Assembly: GCF_000372725.1 (NCBI RefSeq)
Contig: NW_005199194.1
Coordinates: 378,415 to 442,414, forward strand
DNA from: Emiliania huxleyi CCMP1516
Lineage: Eukaryota > Haptophyta > Isochrysidales > Noelaerhabdaceae
DNA length: 64,000 nt
Direction of reading: 5' to 3'
Both the position numbers and the translations under genes were made by a program. How positions within the stretch are numbered: the stretch's first letter is position 1; every line of letters starts with the position of its first letter. The notes under the pieces were generated by a model that did no database searches, was not told the origin of the DNA, and was given only the letters and a program-made list of their open reading frames with translations. Positions 38,045-46,902 of the stretch are shown here, piece by piece.

Positions 38045-40564
38045 CTACGCGCTGGGCGCGGGTAGTTTGCACACGCACTTGTTCTCCGCCATGCAGCCAA
38101 GGTCCGTCTTACAGTACGAGCCCTCGCCGAAGGCCAGCTTGCACTCGCTGTCGGTGCGGCAGCTGCCGCTCGACGAGTCTCCGGCCAGCTGGTACTCGCC
38201 GATGCCGGCGTCAGGCATCGCCGGCCCGCCGAGAGCATCCACCTCAAACTTCTGCGACGCGCTGAGGATGGGCTGGCCCTGGTACTTGGGTCGCCCCCCC
38301 TTGGGGATGTGAGAGTAGCCCATTGGACATGTGGCCTGGCCGATGGAGTCGCCGTGCTCGGTCTGGGTCACCCCGTTGTTGAGGATGAGGCGGAACTGAT
38401 TGGCGTACTGGTAGACCGCCTGGCGGACGCGATTGACGTAGCCGAGCGGCATGTGCTCCGCGATGGTGCGGTACGGCTGGAAGACGGTATTGTCGCAAAA
38501 GGTGTTGTAGTCGGGCACGGCCTGGAGCGGGAAGCTCAGCTCGAACACGTTGATCGACTCGGTGGGCCAGCGCTTCGTGGGGTTTTCGATGTCCTCCATG
38601 CACGCGTCATCCTGCAGCTGGATGTAGCCGCACATCTTGAACTCCTTTGCGCCCTTCGCCTCGAGCTTCTCGATCGTCTCGCGCAGGTTGGTGAGCTGGT
38701 AGTTGGGGTCCTCCCACGCGGCCGGGATCCTCCCCCTCGCGATATCAACCTTGGGATCCGGGTACACGTTCTGCACAAGCTTCTTCTCCGTCAGCTCGCC
38801 CGGGCAGGCCGCCCAATGCAGCTTCATGGCGCCGGGGCCGAGCCGCAGGGCCGACGCCGAGCCGTAGACGTACTCGAGCGGGTTCTGGTACGTGTCGGTC
38901 AGCTCGTCGAGGCGTGGGTCGGGGCGGCCGCCCAGCACGAAGCCGTTGTAGTAGTTGTCGACGTTGGCCGCGACGAAGATGTTTGCGGGCGGGTTCTTGG
39001 CGGATTCACAAGAAGCGGCGGTGCAATCAGGCCCGGCGGTGCTGAACGCACCGATGTGGTCTGTTGCTACTGAGTTCTTGCCGGTGCCGATTGCGACGTG
39101 TAGCAGGTCGATGTGCCCCTCCTCTTGCGCCGCGGTAAAGTCGAAGTCCCCAAACACGTGCTGCGCGTCCTTCGGCTGGTTGTACGCCGGGATGTCGGCG
39201 AGCTTGAGCTGGCAGTTGGACGCCTTTCCCTTGGCGCAGGCGGCGTCGTCGCTCTCAAAGTGCTTTGCCGCGTCCATCAACTTGAGCGCAAACCCGCGCA
39301 CGCGCACGTCGTGCACGTCCTTGACGGTAAAATTCTTGTTGCCGCTCAGCCGTACGAGAGTGTCGAAGGTCGCGCCCGATTTGGCCAGCTTTGGGTCGAG
39401 CAGGCCGACACGCATGGCGTAGGGGATGAAGCCCGACTCGCCCTCCTGCTTGTTCGCGTCGTACAGCTCCCTGAGCGGACCGAAGGAGAACTTTGCGCCG
39501 AGGCAGGTCTGGCCCTTGCCGTGCATGCCCTTCATCACGCGGCTCGTGCGCTGACCCTGGTAGGACGAAAGCTGCGGCTGCATCGCCGCCGGGACCTGGT
39601 ACTCGTAGGTCAGCGGCGGTGTCAGCGCAGCGCCCGGCTGGAGCGTCTTGGTGCGCGGGTTCGCGATGCTGTTGGTGCTCACGTTCGCGCACGGTCTGCA
39701 GTCGGAGTGATCCTCAATAACTTCGCAGCAGTTGAGGATACCGTTGTCCGCACGAAAGGTCGCCGGCTTGAGCATGCGCATCGCCATTGTCTTTGCGGTG
39801 ATCTCAATGGTTGCAAGCTCGCCTGCGACGCCAAAGCCCATCTCCCGGCCGAGGTGCTTGGAGCACTGTGCATTCGGGAAGCTGACGCCCTGGGAGTTTG
39901 TTGCCGTTTGGGTGCCGAACCTCTTGTCGGCTCCGTACGACATGTAGAGTTGGTGAAGGCGCGGCGGGCACTTTGGGTTGGGTGCCGTCGCGGGGTTTGC
40001 GATGAATGGGTCGAATGACGGGGCATCGAGCGTGCAGCCAGCCTCTTGGATCAGCTTCAGATCGTCATAGAACTTGGCGCAGTCGACCGCAACCGGGAGG
40101 CCGAGTACATCATCGAGCGTGATCCCTTTCTTTAGCTCGCGCAGTTCCTCTAGCTTGCGCAGTTCCTTTAGCTTGCCCAGTTCCGAGTCCGTTGTGTCTC
40201 CGGAGCAGGACGCGTACTCGATGTCGCCTTCCTTGTAGCCGCAGTAGCGGCAGGACTTGATGCCACCGGCGTTGCATCCGACCTTAGCCGGACCAACTGA
40301 GGGGCACGACAGCGGATCGTACGTCGTGTACTGGCCAGGGTTCTTTGCCTTCTTCGACAGGCACGGTTCGACGACGTCGTTGAGGAGGGCAGCGCACGTC
40401 GTTGTTGCCACCGGCGACGAGCAGACTGTGGTGTTGCCGACGCGGTAGTCGTTGTCAGTGCAGGTGATGATGCTCCGGTCGATGGGCTGCGCGTCTAGCT
40501 GCCGGTGGAGCGGCGCGGCCTCGGAGAGCGCGAGGGAGGCGAGGAGGGCTGTCGTGAGCTTCAT
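38045..40564 (-). CDS. Secreted catalase-like heme protein
   Basis: 839 residues, intronless. The ATG at 40564 begins a clear signal peptide (MKLTTALLASLALSEA); the ORF could start 12 codons earlier, but that would bury the signal. The N-terminal 250 residues are Cys-rich and unassigned (CRYCGYKEGDIEYASC). The catalase-like part follows: RTSRVMKGMHGKGQTCLGAK, ATFDTLVRLSG, VRVRGFALKLMD (catalases have D.RGFA.K), EEGHIDLLH, then YGSASALRLGPGAMKLHWAAC, which fits the R.G..A.K....C block of catalase-like (srpA-type) proteins, and AEHMPLGYVNRVRQAVYQYA. The proximal Tyr region of true catalases is not clearly conserved, so hydroperoxide metabolism is as likely as H2O2 dismutation. A Cys-rich tail (CRTDSECKLAFGEGSYC) ends it. 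Neighbours: a heme-binding cyt-b5-like gene and a ferritin-like gene. Confidence 0.72.
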   Translation of the reverse strand: MKLTTALLASLALSEAAPLHRQLDAQPIDRSIITCTDNDYRVGNTTVCSSPVATTTCAALLNDVVEPCLSKKAKNPGQYTTYDPLSCPSVGPAKVGCNAGGIKSCRYCGYKEGDIEYASCSGDTTDSELGKLKELRKLEELRELKKGITLDDVLGLPVAVDCAKFYDDLKLIQEAGCTLDAPSFDPFIANPATAPNPKCPPRLHQLYMSYGADKRFGTQTATNSQGVSFPNAQCSKHLGREMGFGVAGELATIEITAKTMAMRMLKPATFRADNGILNCCEVIEDHSDCRPCANVSTNSIANPRTKTLQPGAALTPPLTYEYQVPAAMQPQLSSYQGQRTSRVMKGMHGKGQTCLGAKFSFGPLRELYDANKQEGESGFIPYAMRVGLLDPKLAKSGATFDTLVRLSGNKNFTVKDVHDVRVRGFALKLMDAAKHFESDDAACAKGKASNCQLKLADIPAYNQPKDAQHVFGDFDFTAAQEEGHIDLLHVAIGTGKNSVATDHIGAFSTAGPDCTAASCESAKNPPANIFVAANVDNYYNGFVLGGRPDPRLDELTDTYQNPLEYVYGSASALRLGPGAMKLHWAACPGELTEKKLVQNVYPDPKVDIARGRIPAAWEDPNYQLTNLRETIEKLEAKGAKEFKMCGYIQLQDDACMEDIENPTKRWPTESINVFELSFPLQAVPDYNTFCDNTVFQPYRTIAEHMPLGYVNRVRQAVYQYANQFRLILNNGVTQTEHGDSIGQATCPMGYSHIPKGGRPKYQGQPILSASQKFEVDALGGPAMPDAGIGEYQLAGDSSSGSCRTDSECKLAFGEGSYCKTDLGCMAENKCVCKLPAPSA

Positions 40565-40764
40565 GTACGCAATCTTCTCGTCCTTTCGTCGGGCGCGCAC
40601 TTCTCAATGATCGTGCGGACTCCTTGTCACGCCTTGGATTATTCGGTTTCCTTAGTTAAACAAAACTATTTCTCCCCGTAGCCTTTTAGGGTGGGAACGG
40701 ATCGAGGCCCTCGCGCTAAATCCAGAAAAAGAAAGTGATCGACGCCGCCTTTGCCAGGCCGACG

Positions 40765-41616
40765 ATGACGATGACCCGGACGATGACAACAGCGACGATG
40801 AGCGACAAGCTGCTGGCTCCGCTAGAGAAGTCTCGGGACGCGAGGACCGGCTGCCTGAAGAATGTCTGCCTCTTCCTTCTCTCGCTGTCCGTCCTCGTGC
40901 CGCTCGGGCTGGTGGCCAGCGCGGCCGTCGCGGGCCGGCCGCTTACCCACCAGGGCATGACGCAGCCGCTCAGCGGCCTCAACTTTGCACTCATGCGCTT
41001 CGCCCGCGACATCTCTCGTGCAAAGGCACGCCGGCGCCGCTTCAACCAGCGATACGCTCTGGTGCCGCTGCTGCTGGGGAAGGAGGAGCCGCTGCCGCTG
41101 GGCGACCCGGACAGCTGCGTCGGCTGCATCTCCTTCACGCGGGACGAGCTCGCAGAGTTTGACGGCCGGCCGCTCCCCGACGGCTCTCCGTCGCCGCTCT
41201 ACCTGTCTGTCCTCGGTCGGGTGTACGACGTTAGCAGCGGCGGCGCCTTCTACGGGCCGGGCAAGTCGTACCACAAGCTGGTCGGCAAGGACGCCACTAG
41301 AGCCTTTTGCACCGGATGCCTCGCGCCCTCGTGCCTCATCTCGTCGACCGCCCACCTCTCCGAGACGCAGAGGCGCGGGGCCAGCTCATATCCCCGCGCG
41401 GCCCACCTCTCCCGCCGTCGGCGCTCAGCGCCTCTTCCCTCGCCGGGCCTCAGGCGCGAGGCGCATCGGTGGGTCGAGCTGTACGAGTGGCACGACAAGT
41501 ACACCCTCGTCGGCCGTCTCCGCGAAGAGGCGGCCGACCCGGCGGAGGAGGAGATGGCGCTCTTCCACGCGCTCGAGGCGGAGCTCAGCGGCAACCACAG
41601 GCCGTTCGAGATGTGA
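40765..41616 (+). CDS. Cytochrome-b5-like heme/steroid-binding protein (neudesin/MAPR type)
   Basis: Membrane-anchored protein. N-terminal anchor CLKNVCLFLLSLSVLVPLGLVAS, then the MAPR domain: FTRDELAEFDG, SPLYLSVLGRVYDVSSGGAFYGPGKSYHKLVGKDATRAF (about 41120-41310), the form seen in neudesin and PGRMC proteins, which bind heme through tyrosines (YDVSSG, FYGPG.SY). After ETQ the ORF passes through a Ser/Arg-rich stretch (about 41365-41455) that is probably an in-frame retained intron; HRWVELYEWHDKYTLVGRL then matches the domain's end. Two in-frame ATGs are possible (40765, 40798). Located between, and divergent from, the catalase-like gene. Confidence 0.8.
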   Translation: MTMTRTMTTATMSDKLLAPLEKSRDARTGCLKNVCLFLLSLSVLVPLGLVASAAVAGRPLTHQGMTQPLSGLNFALMRFARDISRAKARRRRFNQRYALVPLLLGKEEPLPLGDPDSCVGCISFTRDELAEFDGRPLPDGSPSPLYLSVLGRVYDVSSGGAFYGPGKSYHKLVGKDATRAFCTGCLAPSCLISSTAHLSETQRRGASSYPRAAHLSRRRRSAPLPSPGLRREAHRWVELYEWHDKYTLVGRLREEAADPAEEEMALFHALEAELSGNHRPFEM

Positions 41617-42364
41617 CATGTAGTGATGGGTGGGTTGGAAAAGCGGCGTCACAGATTTGCTAACTCCGCTGTGTGTGCTTGCAGTGTGCTCGGGCCCCGC
41701 CGCCCCGGCGCACGGTTGCTGTCTGTGTGTGCCCCCATGACGCACGTCTGCCAGTGCGGGGCCGACGCGTGTTTATAACACATACTCTGAGAGGGCCTCT
41801 GATCGCACCCGCCGCTCTCCTCTCGCACCTCGGCACCGGGCCGGCACGGGTCTTGAGTCATCATTGCGGCCGTGTTCCCATGGAGTTCCCATGTGTACAA
41901 CGCTGTGCGGCGGCAGCTCACTACGTCGCGCCCGCGCGCGCGAGTGTCGCGAGGTCTGGGAGGACGCGACTCGCCTCTCGGGTCCGAGGTGTCTCTTCGA
42001 GAGGACGAGATGCCACATCAAGAACTAAATATTTTCGTGAGAGCCGGAAGTTGAACACTCCCATGGATCCGGATCTCTTCGCCCTTCATTTTGATTCAGG
42101 ATCAGCTTTTCGGGCATTGACAGGGGCCCGATCTTGGAGCTAAGGTTGAGCTAAAGTTGCTTCTACTACTCTAAACTAGTGAGTACACACACCGGCAGCG
42201 GGCCAGCGGCACGAGACTCGACACACGAAATTCAGCAGTAGACATAGCAGGCAGCCATTTAGCATGGTGTGCGTCAAGAGCGCGTGGTAACAACGAGGCT
42301 CCAATCGCCAATGTCACAGCCACACCGCACTGCGCTGCTCCGGAGGGGACCGCTCACTGGTTTT
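41617..42364. other. Spacer, convergent 3' ends
   Basis: Lies between the 3' ends of the cyt-b5-like (+) and ferritin-like (-) genes. No gene, repeat family or structure that I can support. Confidence 0.55.
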
Positions 42365-43816
42365 TTACCACCACGGATTCGCGTAAGGGCACGACGTTTT
42401 CGACCCCTTTGGCATCGGCCCTGCCTCAAGTTTCTGCGTCAGGTCCCCGACTTTGAACATGTGATGGGAAAGAGCGCCAGTATACTTGGTAGGTAGCGCC
42501 AGGTCGTTCTCCTTTTTGATCGTGTAGGCGTCCACGATGTCCTTCAGCAGCAAGCGGTACTGCTCATGTTGCTTCTTGTTCGCCAGAATCGTTTCACGCC
42601 CGCACCCGTGTTTCCCCAGGTTGCAAGGATACTGATTGAGAGGGCGTGACACATTCTTGAGGGTTGTCTTTGAGGCCTCGCTGATGGCGAGGAAGCGATC
42701 GTAGTGCGTGTAGGCGTGAACATTTTCCTTATTCACATTGCTAGCGACGTCCTTCTTGTCAGCGATGTACTCCTCCGGCAGCACGCCCCTCGTCATCATG
42801 ACATGCGCGCTCCCCATGATGCGAGCATCGGCGCCTTCGCCCTCGTACACGATTGCGAGAATGTTGCCCAGCGCGGTGGTCAGGTCCGTCACAGCCAAAA
42901 GGTTTTGCCCCGCGTGGTCCCCAAAGAGAGCCTGGCGGTGCCCATCCTTCGGCCACTGAATCTCCGATTTGAGCGCGATCAGGCCCTCCCACAGCGCATA
43001 GTAGAAGTCTGAGATGGAGGCGTACGCCCCTGCCTTCAGCCTGAGTTCACAGTCAGCGTCCTTTGGGCAGACCTCAACCTTCGGGCAGTGACCGCAGTCA
43101 GCAGCTGACCCAGGTGGCGACGGCGGGACTCCATACACAAAGCCCGGGTTCGTGTCCACCTTGTCGGGCGTCTCAATCGCGAGCATCGTAGCGATGACGG
43201 AGTCGAGCGCGCCAGAGCCCTCGTAGCCGAGCTCCTTGCTACTCAGCTTGACCGGCAGCGTGTCCAAGTATGCGCCGTTGGTGAAGTCTGGCTCTTTGAG
43301 CGCGCTCTCGAAGCTCGCGTTGGGAAGGCCGGCGGCGCTCGCCACGTTCAAGATCCAATTCAGGTGGTACATCTCGTCGATGAAAGTGGCGTGGATGAGT
43401 TCGTAGGGCGTGAAGGCGTTGGTGATGTTGACACGCGTGTTGGTCGTCGAGTTAAGGTACGCACCCTTGGCTTGAACCTTCACGACAGAGTTGCTATCGT
43501 AGCCTGGCTGGCCAACCATGACCTGCTGCGACTCGTGCAGAGAGTACCCTGCCGTTAGGTACAAGGGGATCGTGAAGAACTCGACCGCGATCGCGGCCTC
43601 CAAGTACTTGTGCAGGATCGGTAGGGTCCAGTTTGTGCTTCCAAACTGCTCGCACGGTCGCTCGGCGAAAGGAGAGTCGCTGCAGAGGAATTCGTTGTGC
43701 AGGCTGCACGTCACGTTCTGCGCGTTGGCAGGATCGGAGACACTTTCCGCGTAGAGCCACCCGGCCGCAGGCTGTAACAGGCGCGCGAGCAGGAAGGCGG
43801 CAGCGAGCGGAGGCAT
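42365..43816 (-). CDS. Secreted ferritin-like (VioB/RebD-type) protein
   Basis: 483 residues, intronless, with an N-terminal signal (MPPLAAAFLLARLLQPAAG). The core is a ferritin-like four-helix domain of the type annotated in iminophenyl-pyruvate dimer synthases (VioB/RebD): LHKYLEAAIAVEFFTIPLYL (first Glu ligands), HATFIDEMYHLNWILNVASAAGLPN (E..H ligand pair), later EGEGADARIMGSAHVMM and THYDRFLAI, a third E/H cluster. An inserted Cys-rich loop (CGHCPKVEVCPKDADC) and further Cys suit an extracellular or lumenal protein. The bacterial enzymes join indole-pyruvate imines; substrate here is unknown and the ligands equally fit a general di-iron oxidase. It shares neighbourhood, strand and secretion signal with the catalase-like gene 1.8 kb away. 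Confidence 0.7.
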   Translation of the reverse strand: MPPLAAAFLLARLLQPAAGWLYAESVSDPANAQNVTCSLHNEFLCSDSPFAERPCEQFGSTNWTLPILHKYLEAAIAVEFFTIPLYLTAGYSLHESQQVMVGQPGYDSNSVVKVQAKGAYLNSTTNTRVNITNAFTPYELIHATFIDEMYHLNWILNVASAAGLPNASFESALKEPDFTNGAYLDTLPVKLSSKELGYEGSGALDSVIATMLAIETPDKVDTNPGFVYGVPPSPPGSAADCGHCPKVEVCPKDADCELRLKAGAYASISDFYYALWEGLIALKSEIQWPKDGHRQALFGDHAGQNLLAVTDLTTALGNILAIVYEGEGADARIMGSAHVMMTRGVLPEEYIADKKDVASNVNKENVHAYTHYDRFLAISEASKTTLKNVSRPLNQYPCNLGKHGCGRETILANKKQHEQYRLLLKDIVDAYTIKKENDLALPTKYTGALSHHMFKVGDLTQKLEAGPMPKGSKTSCPYANPWW

Positions 43817-44076
43817 TGTGTATCGAGGCGGCGCGCGAGTTGGCGAGGCGAAATGGGTCCTGACAAGGTCGGTCCACGTCCTTATGAGATAATGATGTCA
43901 CGCACTTTCGAGCATTTTTAGGGCAATTTCTCACATCCACGGCCTGGCCAGGGATGCTTCACAGATTGACACGCAATGTTGACACGCTCTTCGATTTTTT
44001 TTGGGAAGGTCGATAAACAGCCTCGCCAACTCGCGCGCTTGTCCTTCCCATTCCGACAAACCACAGAAGCGGCGAG
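43817..44076. promoter_or_regulatory. Short divergent intergenic region
   Basis: About 260 bp between the divergent starts of the ferritin-like gene (-) and the putative secreted protein (+). Likely holds both promoters; no motif identified. It is more AT-rich than the flanking coding DNA. Confidence 0.4.
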
Positions 44077-44694
44077 ATGCGGTGTGCGATTGTTATGATG
44101 CTCCTCGCTGCTTCGACACACGGCCTGGTTATCTCGAGGTCGCCTCAGCCAGCGACGGCACAGGAACTTCAACGGCGACGGCGGAGAAAGGCGAGACAGC
44201 ATGCACAAGGCTTGCTTCGCACGGGCCTCTCCGTGTGCTTAGTCACCGCTGTTACATCGCAGGTGTCACGACTTCGCCTCCGGCCTCGGCCGTGCATGCA
44301 CACGACAGAGTTGCTATCGCCGTGCGCCATCGCCGAACCGACTGTCGCCTCCGCCACCTCGCTACTCTCGCCGCCGGCGGAGGACATCAGCATCGAGTCG
44401 CCCCTGGACTGCGACTCGCTCATCGTGGCTGACGAGATCGAGGCATCAGAGCCGCTCGAAACTCCCTCGGCGAGCGCGGCCCTGCGCCCAAGGCCCTTGG
44501 CTTCCATAGATCACACTCCTCAAACCGCCTGCTCGCAGATGATTGACGACGACCCCGTCCTCCGCTCTACCTCTCCGACCCAGAAGGGTTCGACTCCCTC
44601 TTCGAGCGCCAGACTTCACGGGACGCCGACATGGCGGACGCTGTCGTGGACGCATGGATGGAGGCGGGCCGCTACAAACGCCGGCCCTAGCTCT
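44077..44694 (+). CDS. Putative secreted or plastid-targeted protein, unknown
   Basis: The ATG at 44077 begins MRCAIVMMLLAASTHGLVIS, a good signal peptide; a basic region, a hydrophobic TGLSVCLVTAVTS and a Ser/Glu-rich stretch follow. A downstream block in another frame (about 44569-44694) reads LYLSDPEGFDSLFERQTSR, DADMADAVVDAWMEAGRYK and a stop. It has more ordinary composition than the first frame there, suggesting a small intron or a frame shift near 44520-44570. I took the end from that second frame. No family recognised. Signal plus basic stretch would fit import into a secondary plastid. Confidence 0.45.
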
Positions 44695-44953
44695 AGCCGT
44701 AGTTCGCCAAATTCGATGTCTACTGATGTCTGTGTGCTAGTAAATGGGTAACGAAATACCAGGCTGCAAGCAAAATGCGCCCGCGAAGATGCCGACACGC
44801 TCACACCCGCCCACACACGCTAAAAATCTCTCTCACACACGCAGCTAGGGCGGGATCCGCGACTCGGAGAGAGAGGGCCCGGGCCAGAGCCCAGAGGTTC
44901 ACCACACGACCGACGGGCGCGTAGGGACGACACCCCCGTAGATTGAGAATCTC

Positions 44954-45064
44954 TAGAGGAAAGAAAGAAAGAAAGAAAACAGACAACCCAAGGGAGGGAT
45001 GGGAGGACGGCACGCCGCCACCACACAGGGATTTTAAGGAGAGGAGTGTGATGCGCTAGCCGTC
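44954..45064 (+). mobile_element. ~260-bp introner-like element, copy 2 (5' half)
   Basis: Carries the AAAG run, ACAGACAACCCAAGGGAGGG and the segment through TGATGCGCTAGCCGTC, identical or nearly so to 29322-29435, then stops. It lies about 60 bp before the PEX16 ATG, so it probably contributes to the PEX16 promoter or 5' UTR. Confidence 0.9.
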
Positions 45065-45121
45065 TTTTCTTTTGAGCGCCTTGGGGTATTATCTTTTCTT
45101 TTTGTTCTGAGCACGGAGCAC

Positions 45122-46192
45122 ATGGCCAGCCGCCGCCGCTGGCCCGACGAGGAGGAGGCCACGCGCCTCGCTTCGCTGCTCGAGTGGCTGCAGTCCGCCG
45201 ACCTCTACGTCGAGGCGGTGGCAGACACCGTCGCCGGCCCTCGCGGCTGGTGGGCCGCAGTGGCTGCGCTCGAGGCGTGGAAGGCGGCTTGCCGCCTGCG
45301 GCTGCTCGCGCTGCAGAACCACGGCTCGCTGATGCGGTCCATTGCCGACGAGCCGCCCGCCGCGGCTCCGTCGCGCCCACGGCCGCCGCCCTTCCAGTCG
45401 CCGTCGCAGCGGCCGGGGTGCCGCGCTGCCGTCCCGCCGCCGCCCGACGGCGGCTGCACGAGAGCCCGCCGTGCGAGGTGGTCACCGAGCGCCTCTCCCG
45501 CCCCGCCGCCCGCCCCGCCGCCCGCCCCGCCGCCCACCCCGCCGCCTGCAAGCCTCATCGACCAGCTCGCGGACGCGCTCGAGCTGCGGCTGGGCAGCGC
45601 CGCGCCGTCCGGGCTCGTGGGTGTGCTCATGGCGACGGGCGAGGCGGTGCACATCCTGCAGCCGCTCCTCCACCTCTCCCTCCGCCTCTCCGGGCTCGGC
45701 ACGCGCGGCCGAAGGCGAGGGCCCGTGCGGAGGAGGAGGAGGCGAACGCCTTTGCGGGCCAGCAGTCCGCGACGTGTGCGGTGCCCTCCGTGTAGGCGCG
45801 GCGAGTGGACGGTGTGGCTCGCCGCCCTCGCCGTCGAGGGGTCGGCGTACCTCCTCTGCCGCCGCGCGGCGACGCTCGCGCGACGGGCGAGCCGCGGGGC
45901 GGGCGGCGCCTCGGCCGCTGGCTGCTCCGCTGCGGCCGGCAGCGCGTCGCCCGACAACGAGGAGGAGCTGCGCCACCGAAGGAGGCTGCTGCTGCAGCTG
46001 CTACTCCGGCCGCTCCTCCTCGGTGGGGTGCGCTCCCTCCTCCTCCGCCGGTACGCGAGGCGGCGGCGGCGCAACGACGACGACACGGCAGAGGAGGGGG
46101 AGGAGGCGCCGTCCGCGCTCGGCCGGCTGCTGGAGACGCTGGAGGGGATCGACGCCGTGCTGCCGCGCTTCTCCGCAGGTGGCTTTGGTTAG
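45122..46192 (+). CDS. PEX16: Peroxisomal biogenesis factor PEX16
   Basis: PEX16 is an integral membrane peroxin that recruits PEX3 and membrane proteins. Exons 45122-45702 and 45796-46192 give 325 residues, against 336 in human. Matches: LLEWLQSADLYVEAVADTVAG (N-terminal helix), RGWWAAVAALEAWKAACRLRLL, GEAVHILQPLLHLSLRL (family E..Y..RPL.), WTVWLAALAVEGSAYLL, and EEELRHRRRLLLQLLLRPLL (family ER.EL.RR...LL.Y.LR.P). The 93-bp intron is GC-AG, with GCGCGGC duplicated at donor and acceptor (45703 and 45796), and has no stop, so unspliced RNA would also be translatable. The middle Pro-rich linker (45340-45550) is longer than usual. The C-terminus GGFG* may hide a final short intron. Confidence 0.85.
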   Translation: MASRRRWPDEEEATRLASLLEWLQSADLYVEAVADTVAGPRGWWAAVAALEAWKAACRLRLLALQNHGSLMRSIADEPPAAAPSRPRPPPFQSPSQRPGCRAAVPPPPDGGCTRARRARWSPSASPAPPPAPPPAPPPTPPPASLIDQLADALELRLGSAAPSGLVGVLMATGEAVHILQPLLHLSLRLSGLGTRGRRRGPVRRRRRRTPLRASSPRRVRCPPCRRGEWTVWLAALAVEGSAYLLCRRAATLARRASRGAGGASAAGCSAAAGSASPDNEEELRHRRRLLLQLLLRPLLLGGVRSLLLRRYARRRRRNDDDTAEEGEEAPSALGRLLETLEGIDAVLPRFSAGGFG

Positions 46193-46902
46193 AGGTTGCT
46201 GTTATGCAGAAAGTGCATGCATGTATGAAAGCGAAGAACAGTCAGGCTCGGGCTGACACCGCCCGGAGAAAGTTACACTTGAGCAAAACAAAAACCTGAA
46301 AAAAAAACAAGAAAACCGCCGTCCGATGCCCTGCCTGCCGTCTGTTGCCGCCGCGCCGCCTTACCACCGACCCTTACCGTGCCGCGCCGCCTTTACACAC
46401 ACACCTTACCTCCTGCTCGACCGAGTTTGCGCTGAGAAGTGACCCGAGCCGCCGGGTGCCCCGCAGCGGCCTCGCTGGACCAAGAAGAACCGGTCCGCGA
46501 GTGCTCCGCAGCAACCTCGCTGAGCCAGGCCGTCGGCTCGCGAGGTGGGGTGCTAGTATGAGACCGACCCAGGTCGTAGTTCTCTTGCTCCAAGTGCTTG
46601 CGCTTCGGCGGTTAGAGAGAGAGATTTTTAGCAATACCTTTGTTGTTGCGGTTAGTGGTGCACTAACCTCCGAGAAACCCTTCGGGTCGCTCCTCATCGC
46701 AAACCCTGTCAGCAGAGTCCTCCTGCGGGAATGTACGTAATAAGAGCTACATACACTGAAAAGACGCTCCAGAAAACACCGCTCTCACAAGCACCTCACC
46801 CCACCCTCCGTCGTGAAAGGACGCTGCCTCCGCGGTGGGAAGGAGTCCGCGGCGGAGTCCCTGTGCTTGCCCGCAGCCGCACCGCCGTCTCGCCGCGGAC
46901 AT
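46193..46902. other. Spacer with short interspersed repeats
   Basis: Contains a copy (46205-46250) of the repeat also at 1378-1408 and 14079-14118, an imperfect tandem pair containing GCAGCRRCCTCGCTG (about 46455-46530), and GAATGTACGTAATAAGAGCTACA (46734-46756), related to 30907. The ORF at 46345-46740 is Arg/Pro-rich and not convincing. Confidence 0.5.
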
